Source: Palsa-661 sp035535015 (lineage in GTDB: Bacteria; Actinomycetota; Acidimicrobiia; Acidimicrobiales; UBA8190). From it: DNA of 64,000 bases. The stretch covers positions 99,028-163,027 of the forward strand of contig DATLQU010000026.1 in the NCBI GenBank assembly GCA_035535015.1. Reading direction: 5' to 3'. Within the stretch, counting starts at the first letter, position 1, and each line of letters opens with the position of its first letter. The translations under genes and the position numbers were made by a program. This document shows positions 7,992 through 16,445 of the stretch, one piece after another. The notes beneath the pieces are model-generated. The model saw only the letters and a list, made by a program, of their open reading frames with translations. It was not told the DNA's origin and did not search any database.

Positions 7992-9356
7992 GTGGGTGTC
8001 CGGTTCGGCACCGACGGCATCCGCGGTGTGGCTAACGCCGAGCTCGGGGCCGAACTGGTCCTGGCCCTCGGTCGGGCCACGGCGCGGGCCCTGCCCGCCC
8101 CCTGTTTCCTCATCGGCCGTGACACCCGGCAGTCGGGGCCTCTGCTCCAGGCGGCGCTGTCCGCCGGGCTGGCCAGCGAAGGCGCCGACGTGGTCGACCT
8201 CGGGGTGCTCCCCACGCCGGGTGTGGCCTGGTTGTGCGCCGGCCGTCAGCTCCCGGGTGCGGTGATCTCGGCCTCGCACAATCCCTTCGCCGACAACGGG
8301 GTGAAGCTCTTCGCCACCGGAGGCCTCAAGCTGCCGGTGGCGGTGGAGGCCGCCGTCGAGGACGAGCTCGACCGGGTACTGGCCGCCGACGTCCGAGGCC
8401 CCCGGGCGCCCACCGGCCGGGGGGTGGGCCGGCTGTCGTCCGACTCCGACGCCTCCGCCGGTTACATCGATCATCTGGTGTCGGTGCTCGACGGTCGGTC
8501 CCTCGACGGCATGCGGGTGGTCCTCGACTGCGCCAACGGCGCCGCTTCGGCCATCGCCCCCGTCGTTCTCGGCCGCCTGGGCGCCGTGGTCGATGTCATC
8601 GCCGCCGAGCCCGATGGGACCAACATCAACGACGGCTGCGGTTCGACCTATCCCGAGCGTCTGTCGGCCGAAGTGCTCCGCCGCGGTGCGGAGATCGGTC
8701 TCGCTCTCGACGGTGACGCCGACCGGCTGGTGGCCGTGGACCAGACGGGCGCGGCGACCACGGGCGACGAGCTGCTCGCCCTCTTCGCCACCGACCTGGC
8801 CCAGCGCGGCCGACTGGCCGGCAACACGGTGGTGGTGACGGTGATGTCGAACCTGGGATTGCGTCTGGCCATGGCCGAGAAGGGGATCGCCGTCCGGGAG
8901 ACGCCGGTGGGCGACCGGTCGGTGCTGGAGGCGCTCGACGCCGACGGCCTGACCCTCGGGGGCGAGCAGTCCGGCCATCTCGTCTTCCGGGAGCTGGCCA
9001 CCACCGGCGACGGGGTCCTGACCGGTGTTCTGCTGCTCGATCTGCTGCGCCGGACGCGCCGTCCCCTGGCCGATCTGGCCGGAGAGGTCATGCAGAGACT
9101 GCCCCAGGTGCTCGTGAACGTGGGCGCCTCCGATCCGGCCCGGGTGGTCGAGAGCGAGGCCGTCCAGTTCGAAGTGGGCCGGGTGAAGGAGGAACTGGGG
9201 GCTCGGGGCCGGGTGCTCCTGCGGGCCAGTGGAACGGAACCCCTCGTCCGGGTGATGGTCGAGGCGGCCGACGAAGAGCTCGCCCACCAGGCGGTGGACA
9301 GGCTCTGTGCCGTGGTCGAACGGGCCGGCGCCGACTTGGTGCCGGGCGCGCCGTAG
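7992..9356 (+). CDS. glmM: Phosphoglucosamine mutase
   Basis: Interconverts glucosamine-6-P and glucosamine-1-P, the step before UDP-GlcNAc for peptidoglycan. The 454-residue protein follows the four-domain phosphohexomutase layout: FGTDGIRG at the N-terminus, the phosphoserine loop AVISASHNPFADNGVK (about residues 92-107), the metal loop ALDGDADRL, the sugar loop GGEQSGHLVF and the phosphate-binding RASGTEPLVRVM near the end. GTG start 7992 is 6 nt from rpsI. glmS follows directly, so adjacent genes feed the same pathway. Confidence 0.97.
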   Translation: MGVRFGTDGIRGVANAELGAELVLALGRATARALPAPCFLIGRDTRQSGPLLQAALSAGLASEGADVVDLGVLPTPGVAWLCAGRQLPGAVISASHNPFADNGVKLFATGGLKLPVAVEAAVEDELDRVLAADVRGPRAPTGRGVGRLSSDSDASAGYIDHLVSVLDGRSLDGMRVVLDCANGAASAIAPVVLGRLGAVVDVIAAEPDGTNINDGCGSTYPERLSAEVLRRGAEIGLALDGDADRLVAVDQTGAATTGDELLALFATDLAQRGRLAGNTVVVTVMSNLGLRLAMAEKGIAVRETPVGDRSVLEALDADGLTLGGEQSGHLVFRELATTGDGVLTGVLLLDLLRRTRRPLADLAGEVMQRLPQVLVNVGASDPARVVESEAVQFEVGRVKEELGARGRVLLRASGTEPLVRVMVEAADEELAHQAVDRLCAVVERAGADLVPGAP

Positions 9357-9359
9357 CCT
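9354..9359 (+). promoter_or_regulatory. -10 box of a probable leaderless glmS promoter
   Basis: TAGCCT overlaps the glmM stop codon and ends 6 nt before the glmS ATG, so a transcript starting at the usual distance would begin at the start codon. This separates glmS expression from read-through of the upstream operon. Confidence 0.55.
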
Positions 9360-9365
9360 GGGGGG

Positions 9366-11216
9366 ATGTGCGGCATCATCGGAGCCACGGGTGACGAGGG
9401 TGTCCTCGATCTCCTGCTCGACGGTCTGGAACGACTCGAGTACCGGGGATACGACTCGGCCGGTGTCGCCCTCGACTACGACCACGACCTCTACCGGGCA
9501 CGCGCGGCCACGGGGACGCGGTCGCTGGCCGATCTCCGCAAGGTCGTGGAGAACGTCCCCGTCGGGGTGACGGCCGGGATCGGCCATACCCGGTGGGCCA
9601 CCCACGGCCATCCCACCGAGAACAACGCCCACCCCCACCTCGACTGCAGCGGCAAGGTCGCCGTCGTCCACAACGGCATCATCGAGAACTGGCGGGAGCT
9701 GGCGTCCAAACTGGGCGAGGCCGGCCATGTGCTCGCCTCCGACACCGACACCGAGGTCTTCGCCCATCTGGTCGAAGAGGAGATGGCGTCGGGCTCGTCA
9801 CTGGCCAACGCCGTCCGCTCGTCGCTGCGCGAGGTCCGTGGCGCCTTCGCCCTGGCCGTGATCGCCGCCTCGGAACCGGGGACCATCGTGGCCGCCCGCC
9901 GGGTCTCGCCCTTGGTGGTGGGTCTCGGTGACGGGGACAATCCCGTCGCTCTTCTCGCCTCCGACATCCCGGCCCTGCTCGGTCACACCCGACGCTTCTG
10001 GGTCCTCGACGACGACCAGGTGGTGGAGCTCCGGCCCGGCCAGATCCGGGTGACCACCCTGGCCGGCAAGGTGGTGGAGCCCACCGAGCTGCAGGTGGAC
10101 TGGGACATGGAGGCGGCCGAGAAGGGTGGCTACCCCGACTTCATGGGCAAGGAGATCCACGAACAGCCCCGGGCCGTGGCCGACACTCTGCTCGGTCGGC
10201 TCCTGCCCGACGGCACCATCGGGCTCGACGAATTGCGGATCACCCCCGACGACCTGCGCGAGGTGGACAAGGTCTTCATCGTGGCCTGCGGCTCCAGCTA
10301 CCACGCCGGCCTGGTGGCCAAGTACGCCATCGAACGCTTCACCCGTCTGCCCACCGAGATCGACATCGCCTCGGAGTTCCGTTACCGCGATCCCGTCCTC
10401 GATCAGCGGACCCTGGTGGTCGGGGTGAGCCAGTCGGGGGAGACGATCGACACCCTCCAGGCCATGAGCGAGGCGCGGACCTGGAACGCCAAGGTGCTCG
10501 TGATCTCGAACGTGGTGGACTCGTCGATGGCCCGGGTGGCCGACGGCGTTCTCTACACCCACGCCGGTCCCGAGGTGGGCGTGGCCTCGACCAAGACCCA
10601 TCTCTCGCAGATCGTGGCCCTGGAACTGCTGGCTCTCTACCTGGCCCAGCTCCGGGGTACCCTGCCCGCGGCCGATGCCCGTCACCTCTTCGCCAAGCTC
10701 GAAGGCCTGCCGGCGCTGATCGAGACGGTCCTCGGCCGCGAGGAGGACATCGCCGCCGTGGCCGGCCGGTTCACCGCCACGCGCGACTTCTTCTTCCTCG
10801 GCCGCCACGTCGGATTCCCGGTGGCTCTGGAAGGCGCGCTCAAGCTGAAGGAGCTCTCCTACCTGCGGGCCGAGGGCTATCCGGCGGGCGAGTTGAAGCA
10901 CGGCCCCATCGCCCTGATCGAACCGGGGGCGGTGGTGGTGGCGGTGGCCACCCGGACCCGGCTGTGGGAGAAGATGATGAGCAACGTGGCCGAGGTCCGC
11001 AGCCGCGGCGCCACCGTCTTACTGGTGGCCAACGACGGCGACGACGAGACGGCGGCCGAAGCCGACGCCGTTCTCTGGGTGCCCGAGACCGAGCCCCTTT
11101 TCGCCCCCGTCATCGACGTCGTCCCCCTGCAGCTCTTCGCCTATCACCTCGCCGCGCTCCACGGTCTCGACGTCGACCGACCGCGCAACCTGGCCAAGAC
11201 CGTCACGGTCGAGTGA
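9366..11216 (+). CDS. glmS: Glutamine-fructose-6-phosphate aminotransferase (isomerizing)
   Basis: Makes glucosamine-6-P from fructose-6-P and glutamine, the committed step to amino sugars. Cys2 (MCGIIGATG) is the N-terminal glutaminase nucleophile exposed after Met removal. GHTRWATHG and HNGIIENW complete the glutaminase domain. Two SIS domains follow, with CGSSYHAGL, SQSGETIDT and the C-terminal DVDRPRNLAKTVTVE tail that closes the active site. At 616 residues the length is normal. Its stop overlaps the acpS GTG. Confidence 0.98.
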   Translation: MCGIIGATGDEGVLDLLLDGLERLEYRGYDSAGVALDYDHDLYRARAATGTRSLADLRKVVENVPVGVTAGIGHTRWATHGHPTENNAHPHLDCSGKVAVVHNGIIENWRELASKLGEAGHVLASDTDTEVFAHLVEEEMASGSSLANAVRSSLREVRGAFALAVIAASEPGTIVAARRVSPLVVGLGDGDNPVALLASDIPALLGHTRRFWVLDDDQVVELRPGQIRVTTLAGKVVEPTELQVDWDMEAAEKGGYPDFMGKEIHEQPRAVADTLLGRLLPDGTIGLDELRITPDDLREVDKVFIVACGSSYHAGLVAKYAIERFTRLPTEIDIASEFRYRDPVLDQRTLVVGVSQSGETIDTLQAMSEARTWNAKVLVISNVVDSSMARVADGVLYTHAGPEVGVASTKTHLSQIVALELLALYLAQLRGTLPAADARHLFAKLEGLPALIETVLGREEDIAAVAGRFTATRDFFFLGRHVGFPVALEGALKLKELSYLRAEGYPAGELKHGPIALIEPGAVVVAVATRTRLWEKMMSNVAEVRSRGATVLLVANDGDDETAAEADAVLWVPETEPLFAPVIDVVPLQLFAYHLAALHGLDVDRPRNLAKTVTVE

Positions 11217-11734
11217 CGCCCTCCGCCGACGAGGTCGACGGGGACCCGGTCCGCGACATCGGGGTCCGGGGCATCGGGGTCCGGGGCATCGGGATCGATG
11301 CCGTCGACGTGGCTCGGTTCCGGACCGTTCTCGGACGCCGGCCCGGTCTGGCCCGGAGACTGTTCACCGACGCCGAGCGCTCCTACGCCGAGTCGGGGAA
11401 GGATCCCGGCCCGCGCCTGGCGGCGCGTTTCGCGGCCAAAGAAGCGGTGCTGAAGGCGCTCGGGGTGGGGATCGGGGCCACCGACTTCCACGACGTCGAA
11501 GTCGTCCGGGACGCCTCGGGAGCCCCCCGACTGGCCCTGGCCGGCCGGGCTGCCACATTGGCCGCGGCGCGCGGGGTCCGGTGGTGGCACCTGTCGCTCA
11601 GCCATACCGAGCTGGTGGCCGTGGCCAGCGTGGTGGCCGAGGGCGAGTCGGGGGCGTCGGGCGAGTCGGGGGCGTCGGGCGAGTCGGGGACGTCGGGGGA
11701 GTCGGGGGCGTGGGGGGAGTCGGGGGCGTTGTGA
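11213..11734 (+). CDS. acpS: Holo-[acyl-carrier-protein] synthase with Glu-Ser-Gly repeat tail
   Basis: Transfers 4'-phosphopantetheine from CoA to apo-ACP. The start is the GTG overlapping the glmS stop (GTGA). The catalytic core GIGIDAVDVARFRTVL (metal-binding Asp) through RLAARFAAKEAVLKALGVG (metal-binding Glu) to WHLSLSHTELVAVASVVAEG matches AcpS. Two oddities: the N-terminus has an in-frame 15-nt duplication encoding RGIGV units, and after the normal end (about residue 143) the protein carries roughly 30 extra residues of repeated ESGASG encoded by an 18-bp tandem repeat. The tail is unlikely to be catalytic. Confidence 0.9.
   Translation: MTPSADEVDGDPVRDIGVRGIGVRGIGIDAVDVARFRTVLGRRPGLARRLFTDAERSYAESGKDPGPRLAARFAAKEAVLKALGVGIGATDFHDVEVVRDASGAPRLALAGRAATLAAARGVRWWHLSLSHTELVAVASVVAEGESGASGESGASGESGTSGESGAWGESGAL
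11645..11731 (+). repeat. 18-bp GC-rich tandem repeat at the acpS/nnr junction
   Basis: Nearly five copies of GAGTCGGGGGCGTCGGGC. The first two copies (11645-11662 and 11663-11680) are identical, the third and fourth differ at one to three bases, and a partial fifth runs into the overlapping acpS stop/nnr start. In the acpS frame it encodes ESGASG. Its period is a multiple of three, so copy-number changes keep the frame. Confidence 0.9.
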
Positions 11735-13146
11735 AGCCGGTGGTCACGGTGGAGGAGATGCGGGCCATCGACGAGGAGGCCCTCGGCCGGGTGGACCACG
11801 CCACCCTGGTGGACCGGGCGGGGACGGCGGTGGCCGCCTCGGCGCTGCGTCTGCTCGGCGGTGGCTACGGCCGCCGGGTGGTGGTGGTGGCCGGCAAGGG
11901 CTCGAACGGCGCCGACGGCCGGGTGGCCGCCGGCCGGCTGCGACGGCGCGGGGCCCGGGTCGAGATCGTGGAGGCGGCCGAGGCACCGGAGAGGATCGGC
12001 CGCGACGGCAGGGTCGACCTGGTGGTGGACGCCGCCTACGGCACCGGCTTCCGGGGGACCTATATGGCCCCGTCGGTACCGGCCGGCGTGCCCGTCCTGG
12101 CCGTGGACATCCCCTCTGGGGTGGACGGGGACACCGGGGAGGCCTGCGGCGAGCCCCTGCGGGCCGACGTCACCGTCACCTTCGCCGCGCTCAAGCCGGG
12201 CCTGCTCCAGGGCGATGGGCCCCTGCTGGCCGGGAGGGTGGAGGTGGTCGACATCGGCCTCGACGTCGACCGGGCCCGGCTCTGGCTGGTGGAGGACGCC
12301 GACGTGGCCCGGCTGCTTCCCGTCCGGGCCCGCGACTCCTACAAGTGGCAGTCGGCCGTGGCCGTGGTGGCCGGCTCCCCGGGCATGTCGGGGGCGGCAG
12401 AGCTGTGTGCCCACGCCGCCTACCGGGCCGGCGCCGGCATGGTCCGGCTCGGGGTCCCCGGGGCCGATCCGCAGCTGCTGCCGGTGGGCGAGGCCGTGGC
12501 CAGCGAGCTCGGCGCCGACGACTGGGCGGCCGCCGCCCTGGAGATGGTGCAGCGCTGTCGGGCGCTGGTGGTCGGTCCCGGTCTGGGCCGGGCCCCGGGG
12601 ACCGGCGCCCAGGTCCGGGCCCTGGTGGCCCGGTCCCCCGTCCCCGTGGTGGTGGACGCCGACGGCCTGGTGGCGCTCGGAACGGGCCCGGAGATCGGGC
12701 CGGTGGTGGCCGGTCCCGCCGGTCCCACCGGAGGGCCGGACGGCCGGAGCCTTCCCCACGCCGTGCTCACCCCCCACGACGGGGAGTTCGCGGCGCTGAC
12801 CGGCGCGCCGCCGGGACCCGACCGGATCGAAGCGGCACGGTCACTGGCCGCCGGCTGCGGGGCGGTGGTGTTGTTGAAAGGCCCCACCACGGTGGTGGCC
12901 GGGCCCGAGGGGACGGCATTGCTGGTCACGGCCGGCTCACCCCGACTGGCCACGGCCGGCACCGGCGACGTCCTCTCCGGCGCCATCGGGGCCTTCGTGG
13001 CCCGGGGTCTGCCGCTGTTCGAAGCGGCCGGCCTGGCCGCCCACGTCCACGGCCGGGCCGCCGCCCTCGGTGCCCCCGAGGGCCTGGTGGCGGGGGACCT
13101 GGCCGACCTGCTCGGCCGCTGGTTGTCGGACGCCCGCCGTGGCTGA
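11731..13146 (+). CDS. nnr: Bifunctional NAD(P)H-hydrate epimerase / ADP-dependent dehydratase
   Basis: Repairs hydrated NAD(P)H: the N-terminal YjeF-like domain epimerises the R form and the C-terminal ribokinase-like domain dehydrates the S form with ADP. The 471-residue fusion has GKGSNGADGRVAAGRL and DAAYGTGFRG in domain 1 (about residues 1-205). Domain 2 carries YRAGAGMVRLG, DADGL, VLTPHDGEFAALTG and the nucleotide loop ATAGTGDVLSGAIGAF. The GTG start overlaps the acpS stop; the protein would begin VKPVVTVEEMRAIDEEA. Usual actinobacterial order acpS-nnr-alr. Confidence 0.95.
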   Translation: MKPVVTVEEMRAIDEEALGRVDHATLVDRAGTAVAASALRLLGGGYGRRVVVVAGKGSNGADGRVAAGRLRRRGARVEIVEAAEAPERIGRDGRVDLVVDAAYGTGFRGTYMAPSVPAGVPVLAVDIPSGVDGDTGEACGEPLRADVTVTFAALKPGLLQGDGPLLAGRVEVVDIGLDVDRARLWLVEDADVARLLPVRARDSYKWQSAVAVVAGSPGMSGAAELCAHAAYRAGAGMVRLGVPGADPQLLPVGEAVASELGADDWAAAALEMVQRCRALVVGPGLGRAPGTGAQVRALVARSPVPVVVDADGLVALGTGPEIGPVVAGPAGPTGGPDGRSLPHAVLTPHDGEFAALTGAPPGPDRIEAARSLAAGCGAVVLLKGPTTVVAGPEGTALLVTAGSPRLATAGTGDVLSGAIGAFVARGLPLFEAAGLAAHVHGRAAALGAPEGLVAGDLADLLGRWLSDARRG

Positions 13147-14320
13147 GCCTTTCCCGGGGCTGCGGCCCACCTGGGCCGAGATCGACCTCGCCGCCCTCCG
13201 GCACAACGCCGGCCTGCTGCGGCGGCTCGCCGCGCCGGCCGGGCTCTGCGCCGTGGTGAAGGCCGACGCCTACGGCCACGGGATGGTGGCCGTGGCCGGG
13301 GCCGCCCTCGAGGGGGGGGCGACCTGGCTGGCCGTGGCCCTGGTGGAAGAGGGGGTGGCGTTGCGCGACGCCGGTGTGGAGGCCCCCGTGCTCATCCTCT
13401 CCGAGCCGGCGGCCTCGGCCATGTCCAGCGTGGTGGCCCGGGGGCTGACCCCGACCGTCTACACGACAGGGGCGGTGACCGCCGCCGCCGAGGCCGCCGC
13501 CGCCGTGGGCACCGTGGTCGCCGTGCAGGTGAAGGTGGACACCGGGATGCACCGGGTGGGGGCGGACCCCGCTGACGTGCTGGCCGTCGTCCGCGCCGTG
13601 GACAGTGCCCCCCGGCTGCATTTCGCCGGCCTCTGGAGCCACCTGTCGGTGGCCGACCAGCTCGACGAGGAGAGTCGGTCCTTCACGGCCGGGCAACTCC
13701 GGCAGCTGGCCGAGACGCGCGCCGGCCTGGCCGCCGCCGGCCTCGACCCGCCCCTCGTCCATATGGCCAATTCGGCCGGCACCATCGCGGTGGCCGAGGC
13801 CCGGCTCGACATGGTCCGCTGCGGTATCTCGTTGTACGGCGTGGTGCCGGCCCCGGCGCTCGCCGCGTTGCTCGACGGCGAACAGCTCCGTCCGGTCTTG
13901 TCGCTGCGGTCGCGGGTGTCGCTCATCCGGACTCTCGACGCCGGGGAGCGGCCGTCCTACGGCCGCCACCGTCCTCTCGAAGGGCGGTCGCTGGTGGCCA
14001 CCGTGCCCATCGGCTACGCCGACGGTGTCCCCCGATGCTACGGCGCGCTGGGGGGTACCGTGCTGATCGGCGGTCGTCGTCGACCTCTGGCCGGAACGGT
14101 CACGATGGATCAGATCGTGGTGGACTGCGGGGCCGGGTCCGACGTGTCGGTGGGCGACGAAGTGGTGTTGATCGGACGGCAGGGGACAGGATCTCTGACG
14201 GTGCAGGACTGGGCCGACGTTCTCGGCACCATCGGCAACGAGGTGCTCACGGAGATCGGGTCCCGGGTGCCCCGGGTGGTGGTGGACGACGGGGGGTCCG
14301 ACGAGGAGGAGAAGAGATGA
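13139..14320 (+). CDS. alr: Alanine racemase
   Basis: PLP enzyme producing D-alanine for peptidoglycan. The GTG start at 13139 overlaps the nnr stop and yields AEPFPGLRPTWAEIDLAALRHN, the normal N-terminus. The PLP lysine is in CAVVKADAYGHGM. HMANSAGTI and the PLP-site MVRCGISLYG are present, and the C-terminal beta domain holds the second catalytic region around SYGR and the GYADG motif. Predicted length of 393 is typical. It continues the overlapping chain of wall-precursor genes. Confidence 0.97.
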   Translation: MAEPFPGLRPTWAEIDLAALRHNAGLLRRLAAPAGLCAVVKADAYGHGMVAVAGAALEGGATWLAVALVEEGVALRDAGVEAPVLILSEPAASAMSSVVARGLTPTVYTTGAVTAAAEAAAAVGTVVAVQVKVDTGMHRVGADPADVLAVVRAVDSAPRLHFAGLWSHLSVADQLDEESRSFTAGQLRQLAETRAGLAAAGLDPPLVHMANSAGTIAVAEARLDMVRCGISLYGVVPAPALAALLDGEQLRPVLSLRSRVSLIRTLDAGERPSYGRHRPLEGRSLVATVPIGYADGVPRCYGALGGTVLIGGRRRPLAGTVTMDQIVVDCGAGSDVSVGDEVVLIGRQGTGSLTVQDWADVLGTIGNEVLTEIGSRVPRVVVDDGGSDEEEKR

Positions 14321-15336
14321 GCAGCCGGGAGTCGAAGAGCAGCCGACGGGGTCGGGCGCTCGCCCTCGGCGCCGGGGCCACGGCCGTCGCCGGGGCCGTG
14401 GGCTGGGCCCTGCAGCACCGGGCCGTGACGCGGTCGGCGGCCACGGCGCAGGAGATGACCCTCGAGGGCCTGGCCCTGCCCGATGATCTGCGCCATCACT
14501 TCGTGGACACCGAGGACGGCGGCCGGATCCATGTGGTCGAGCGCGGGCAGGGCCCACCGCTGGTGCTGCTGCACGGGATCATGCTCAGCTCCGCCCTCTG
14601 GGTGCATCAGCTGCGGGACCTGGCCGACCATCACCGGGTCATCGCCGTCGACCTCCGGGGCCACGGCCAGTCACTGCCCGGCTCGACGGGCTCGGGGATC
14701 CCCATCCTGGCGGCCGACGTCCGGGCCGTGTTCGAGGCGCTCGGGGTCCACGACGCCGTGGTCGTCGGCCACTCGATGGGCGGGATGGTGGCCCTGCAGC
14801 TGGCCCTCGACCTGCCGGTGGCCGAACGGAACCGGCGGCTGGCCGGGATCGTGCTGAGCTCGACCACCTCTGGGCCCTTCGCCACCCTGCCCGGCTGGAC
14901 GGGGATGGCCCGGGTGACCGGACCGGTGACCTCCCGGGTGCTTCTGATCGGGGAACGCTTCGGGGCCAGGGCCCTGCCCTCGGGCGACCTGCGTTGGTGG
15001 CTCGTCCGGCTGGGATTCGGCGCCGACGCTCCAGCCGCCCAGGTCCGGTTCGTCGAGGCCATGCACCGGGCCACGCCGTCGCGGACCCTGGCCGACCTGA
15101 TCCCCTCGGTGGCCACCTTCGACCTCTCGTGGCGGCTCGGCACCATCGATCTGCCCGTGCTCGTGGTGGTGGGATCGCACGACAAGCTGACCGCCCCGCG
15201 GCTGGCCCGACGGCTGGCCGACGCCCTGCCCGAGGCGCAGCTGGTCGAGCTGCCCCGCTGCGGCCATATGCCCATGCTCGAACGCCGTCATGAGTTCTCC
15301 CGTCTGGTCGACGAGTTCACGGCCAAAGTCTCCTGA
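14317..15336 (+). CDS. Alpha/beta-hydrolase with N-terminal membrane anchor or signal
   Basis: A 339-residue alpha/beta-hydrolase starting at an ATG that overlaps the alr stop. Residues about 12-28 (RALALGAGATAVAGAVGWAL) form a hydrophobic segment, suggesting a membrane anchor or export signal. The fold signatures are LVLLHGIMLSSALW (oxyanion region), the nucleophile elbow VVGHSMGGMVAL, the acid in VVVGSHDKLTAP and the histidine in RCGHMPMLERRHEF. Substrate unknown; esterase, lipase or epoxide-hydrolase-like activities all fit. Actinobacteria often carry such a gene between alr and tsaE. Confidence 0.88.
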   Translation: MSSRESKSSRRGRALALGAGATAVAGAVGWALQHRAVTRSAATAQEMTLEGLALPDDLRHHFVDTEDGGRIHVVERGQGPPLVLLHGIMLSSALWVHQLRDLADHHRVIAVDLRGHGQSLPGSTGSGIPILAADVRAVFEALGVHDAVVVGHSMGGMVALQLALDLPVAERNRRLAGIVLSSTTSGPFATLPGWTGMARVTGPVTSRVLLIGERFGARALPSGDLRWWLVRLGFGADAPAAQVRFVEAMHRATPSRTLADLIPSVATFDLSWRLGTIDLPVLVVVGSHDKLTAPRLARRLADALPEAQLVELPRCGHMPMLERRHEFSRLVDEFTAKVS

Positions 15337-15343
15337 CCCCGTC

Positions 15344-15907
15344 GTGGGCACCCTGGCCGAGCTGCGGACCGAGGCCCTCCGCTGCACCCGTTGCGCCCTG
15401 GCCGGGACCCGGACCCAGGTGGTCTTCGGCGTCGGGGATCCGCAGGCCCGGCTGCTCTTCGTGGGGGAGGGGCCGGGCCGCGACGAGGACCTGGCCGGGG
15501 AGCCCTTCGTGGGCCGGTCGGGAAAGCTGCTCGACAAGCTCGTGGCCCAGGAGCTCGGTCTCGACCGGTCGGATTTCTACATCGCCAACGTGGTCAAGTG
15601 CCGGCCACCGGGCAACCGGGACCCTCTGCCGGCCGAGATCGAGGCCTGCCGGCCCTACCTGGAGGGCCAGCTGGACCTGATCGATCCGACCGTGGTGGTG
15701 ACCCTCGGCAATTTCGCCACCCGGCTGCTGCTCGAGACGACGGAGGGGATCACCCGGCTCCGGGGCCGGGTCTATCCCTTCCGCCGCGGCCACCTGGTCC
15801 CCACCTTCCATCCGGCGGCGGCGCTGCGGGGGGGAGCCGAGGTGGTGGCCGGCATGCGGGCCGACCTGGTCCGGGCCAAGCGTCTGCTCGCCGGCCGGAC
15901 CCCGTGA
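15344..15907 (+). CDS. Family 4 uracil-DNA glycosylase (4Fe-4S)
   Basis: Removes uracil from DNA to start base-excision repair. The active-site motif A is VGEGPGRDED, the substrate-binding motif is PTFHPAAAL, and four cysteines (CTRC near the start, then NVVKC and IEAC) are positioned to hold the 4Fe-4S cluster of this family. GTG 15344 was preferred because it leaves 13 residues before the first cysteine, as in thermophile family-4 enzymes. An in-frame ATG at 15290 would overlap the hydrolase gene by 47 nt. No good Shine-Dalgarno sequence supports either start. Confidence 0.92.
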   Translation: MGTLAELRTEALRCTRCALAGTRTQVVFGVGDPQARLLFVGEGPGRDEDLAGEPFVGRSGKLLDKLVAQELGLDRSDFYIANVVKCRPPGNRDPLPAEIEACRPYLEGQLDLIDPTVVVTLGNFATRLLLETTEGITRLRGRVYPFRRGHLVPTFHPAAALRGGAEVVAGMRADLVRAKRLLAGRTP

Positions 15908-15939
15908 CCCGGACCCCGTGACCCGGACCCCCGTGACTC
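15897..15939 (+). repeat. 14-bp direct repeat spanning the UDG stop and tsaE start
   Basis: GGACCCCGTGACCC occurs twice in tandem (15897-15910, 15911-15924), followed by a 15-nt variant. Each copy brings a GTGA, so the array contains the stop of the glycosylase and two possible in-frame GTG starts of tsaE (15918 and 15933). Confidence 0.85.
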
Positions 15940-16442
15940 GGGCGCCGATCGTGGCCCGGACCTCGTCGGCCGACGAGACGCGTGCCCTGGCCGGCGCGCT
16001 GGCCGGGGTGCTGCGGCCCGGAGACCTGATCCTGCTGGTGGGGGACCTGGGCACGGGCAAGACGACCTTCAGCCAGGGCCTGGCCAGAGGCCTCGGGGTG
16101 ACCGAGGCGGTGACCAGCCCCACCTTCACCCTGGTCCGGGCCTACCGCTGCGACGGGGCTGCCGGCCGGCCGGGCATCGGGACCCTGCTGCACGCCGATC
16201 TGTACCGGCTCGACCGGATCCGGGAGATCGTGGAGCTGGGGATCGGGGAGATGGTGGAGGACGACTCGGTGGCGGTGATCGAATGGGGTGACATGGCCGG
16301 CTCGCTCTTCGGTCCCGAGACCCTGACCGTCCGGCTGGGGGCCGAGGGCGACGAGGAGCGGATGGTGACCGTCGAGCCCTCGGGCCGCTGGTGGGAGCGG
16401 GCCGACGAGCTGGCCGAGCGGCTGCGGCCCTGGAAGGCCTGA
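15918..16442 (+). CDS. tsaE: tRNA threonylcarbamoyladenosine biosynthesis ATPase TsaE
   Basis: P-loop ATPase that works with TsaB and TsaD to make t6A37 in ANN-decoding tRNAs. Walker A is GDLGTGKTTFSQGLARGLG (about residues 42-60), then the family signature SPTFTLVRAY, DLYRLD and VIEWGD. Starts at GTG 15918 or 15933 are both in frame; the first is used here. tsaE, tsaB, rimI and tsaD follow in one tight unit. Confidence 0.95.
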   Translation: MTRTPVTRAPIVARTSSADETRALAGALAGVLRPGDLILLVGDLGTGKTTFSQGLARGLGVTEAVTSPTFTLVRAYRCDGAAGRPGIGTLLHADLYRLDRIREIVELGIGEMVEDDSVAVIEWGDMAGSLFGPETLTVRLGAEGDEERMVTVEPSGRWWERADELAERLRPWKA

Positions 16443-16445
16443 GAG

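Noticed and set aside
7461..9767. 768-residue reverse ORF opposite rpsI/glmM/glmS
   Set aside because: Same artefact: long antisense frame with low-complexity His/Gly/Asp composition over three recognised genes.
11642..11734. CRISPR-like array at the acpS tail
   Set aside because: Repeats are adjacent without spacers and are in-frame coding; no cas genes. No CRISPR array was seen anywhere in the window.
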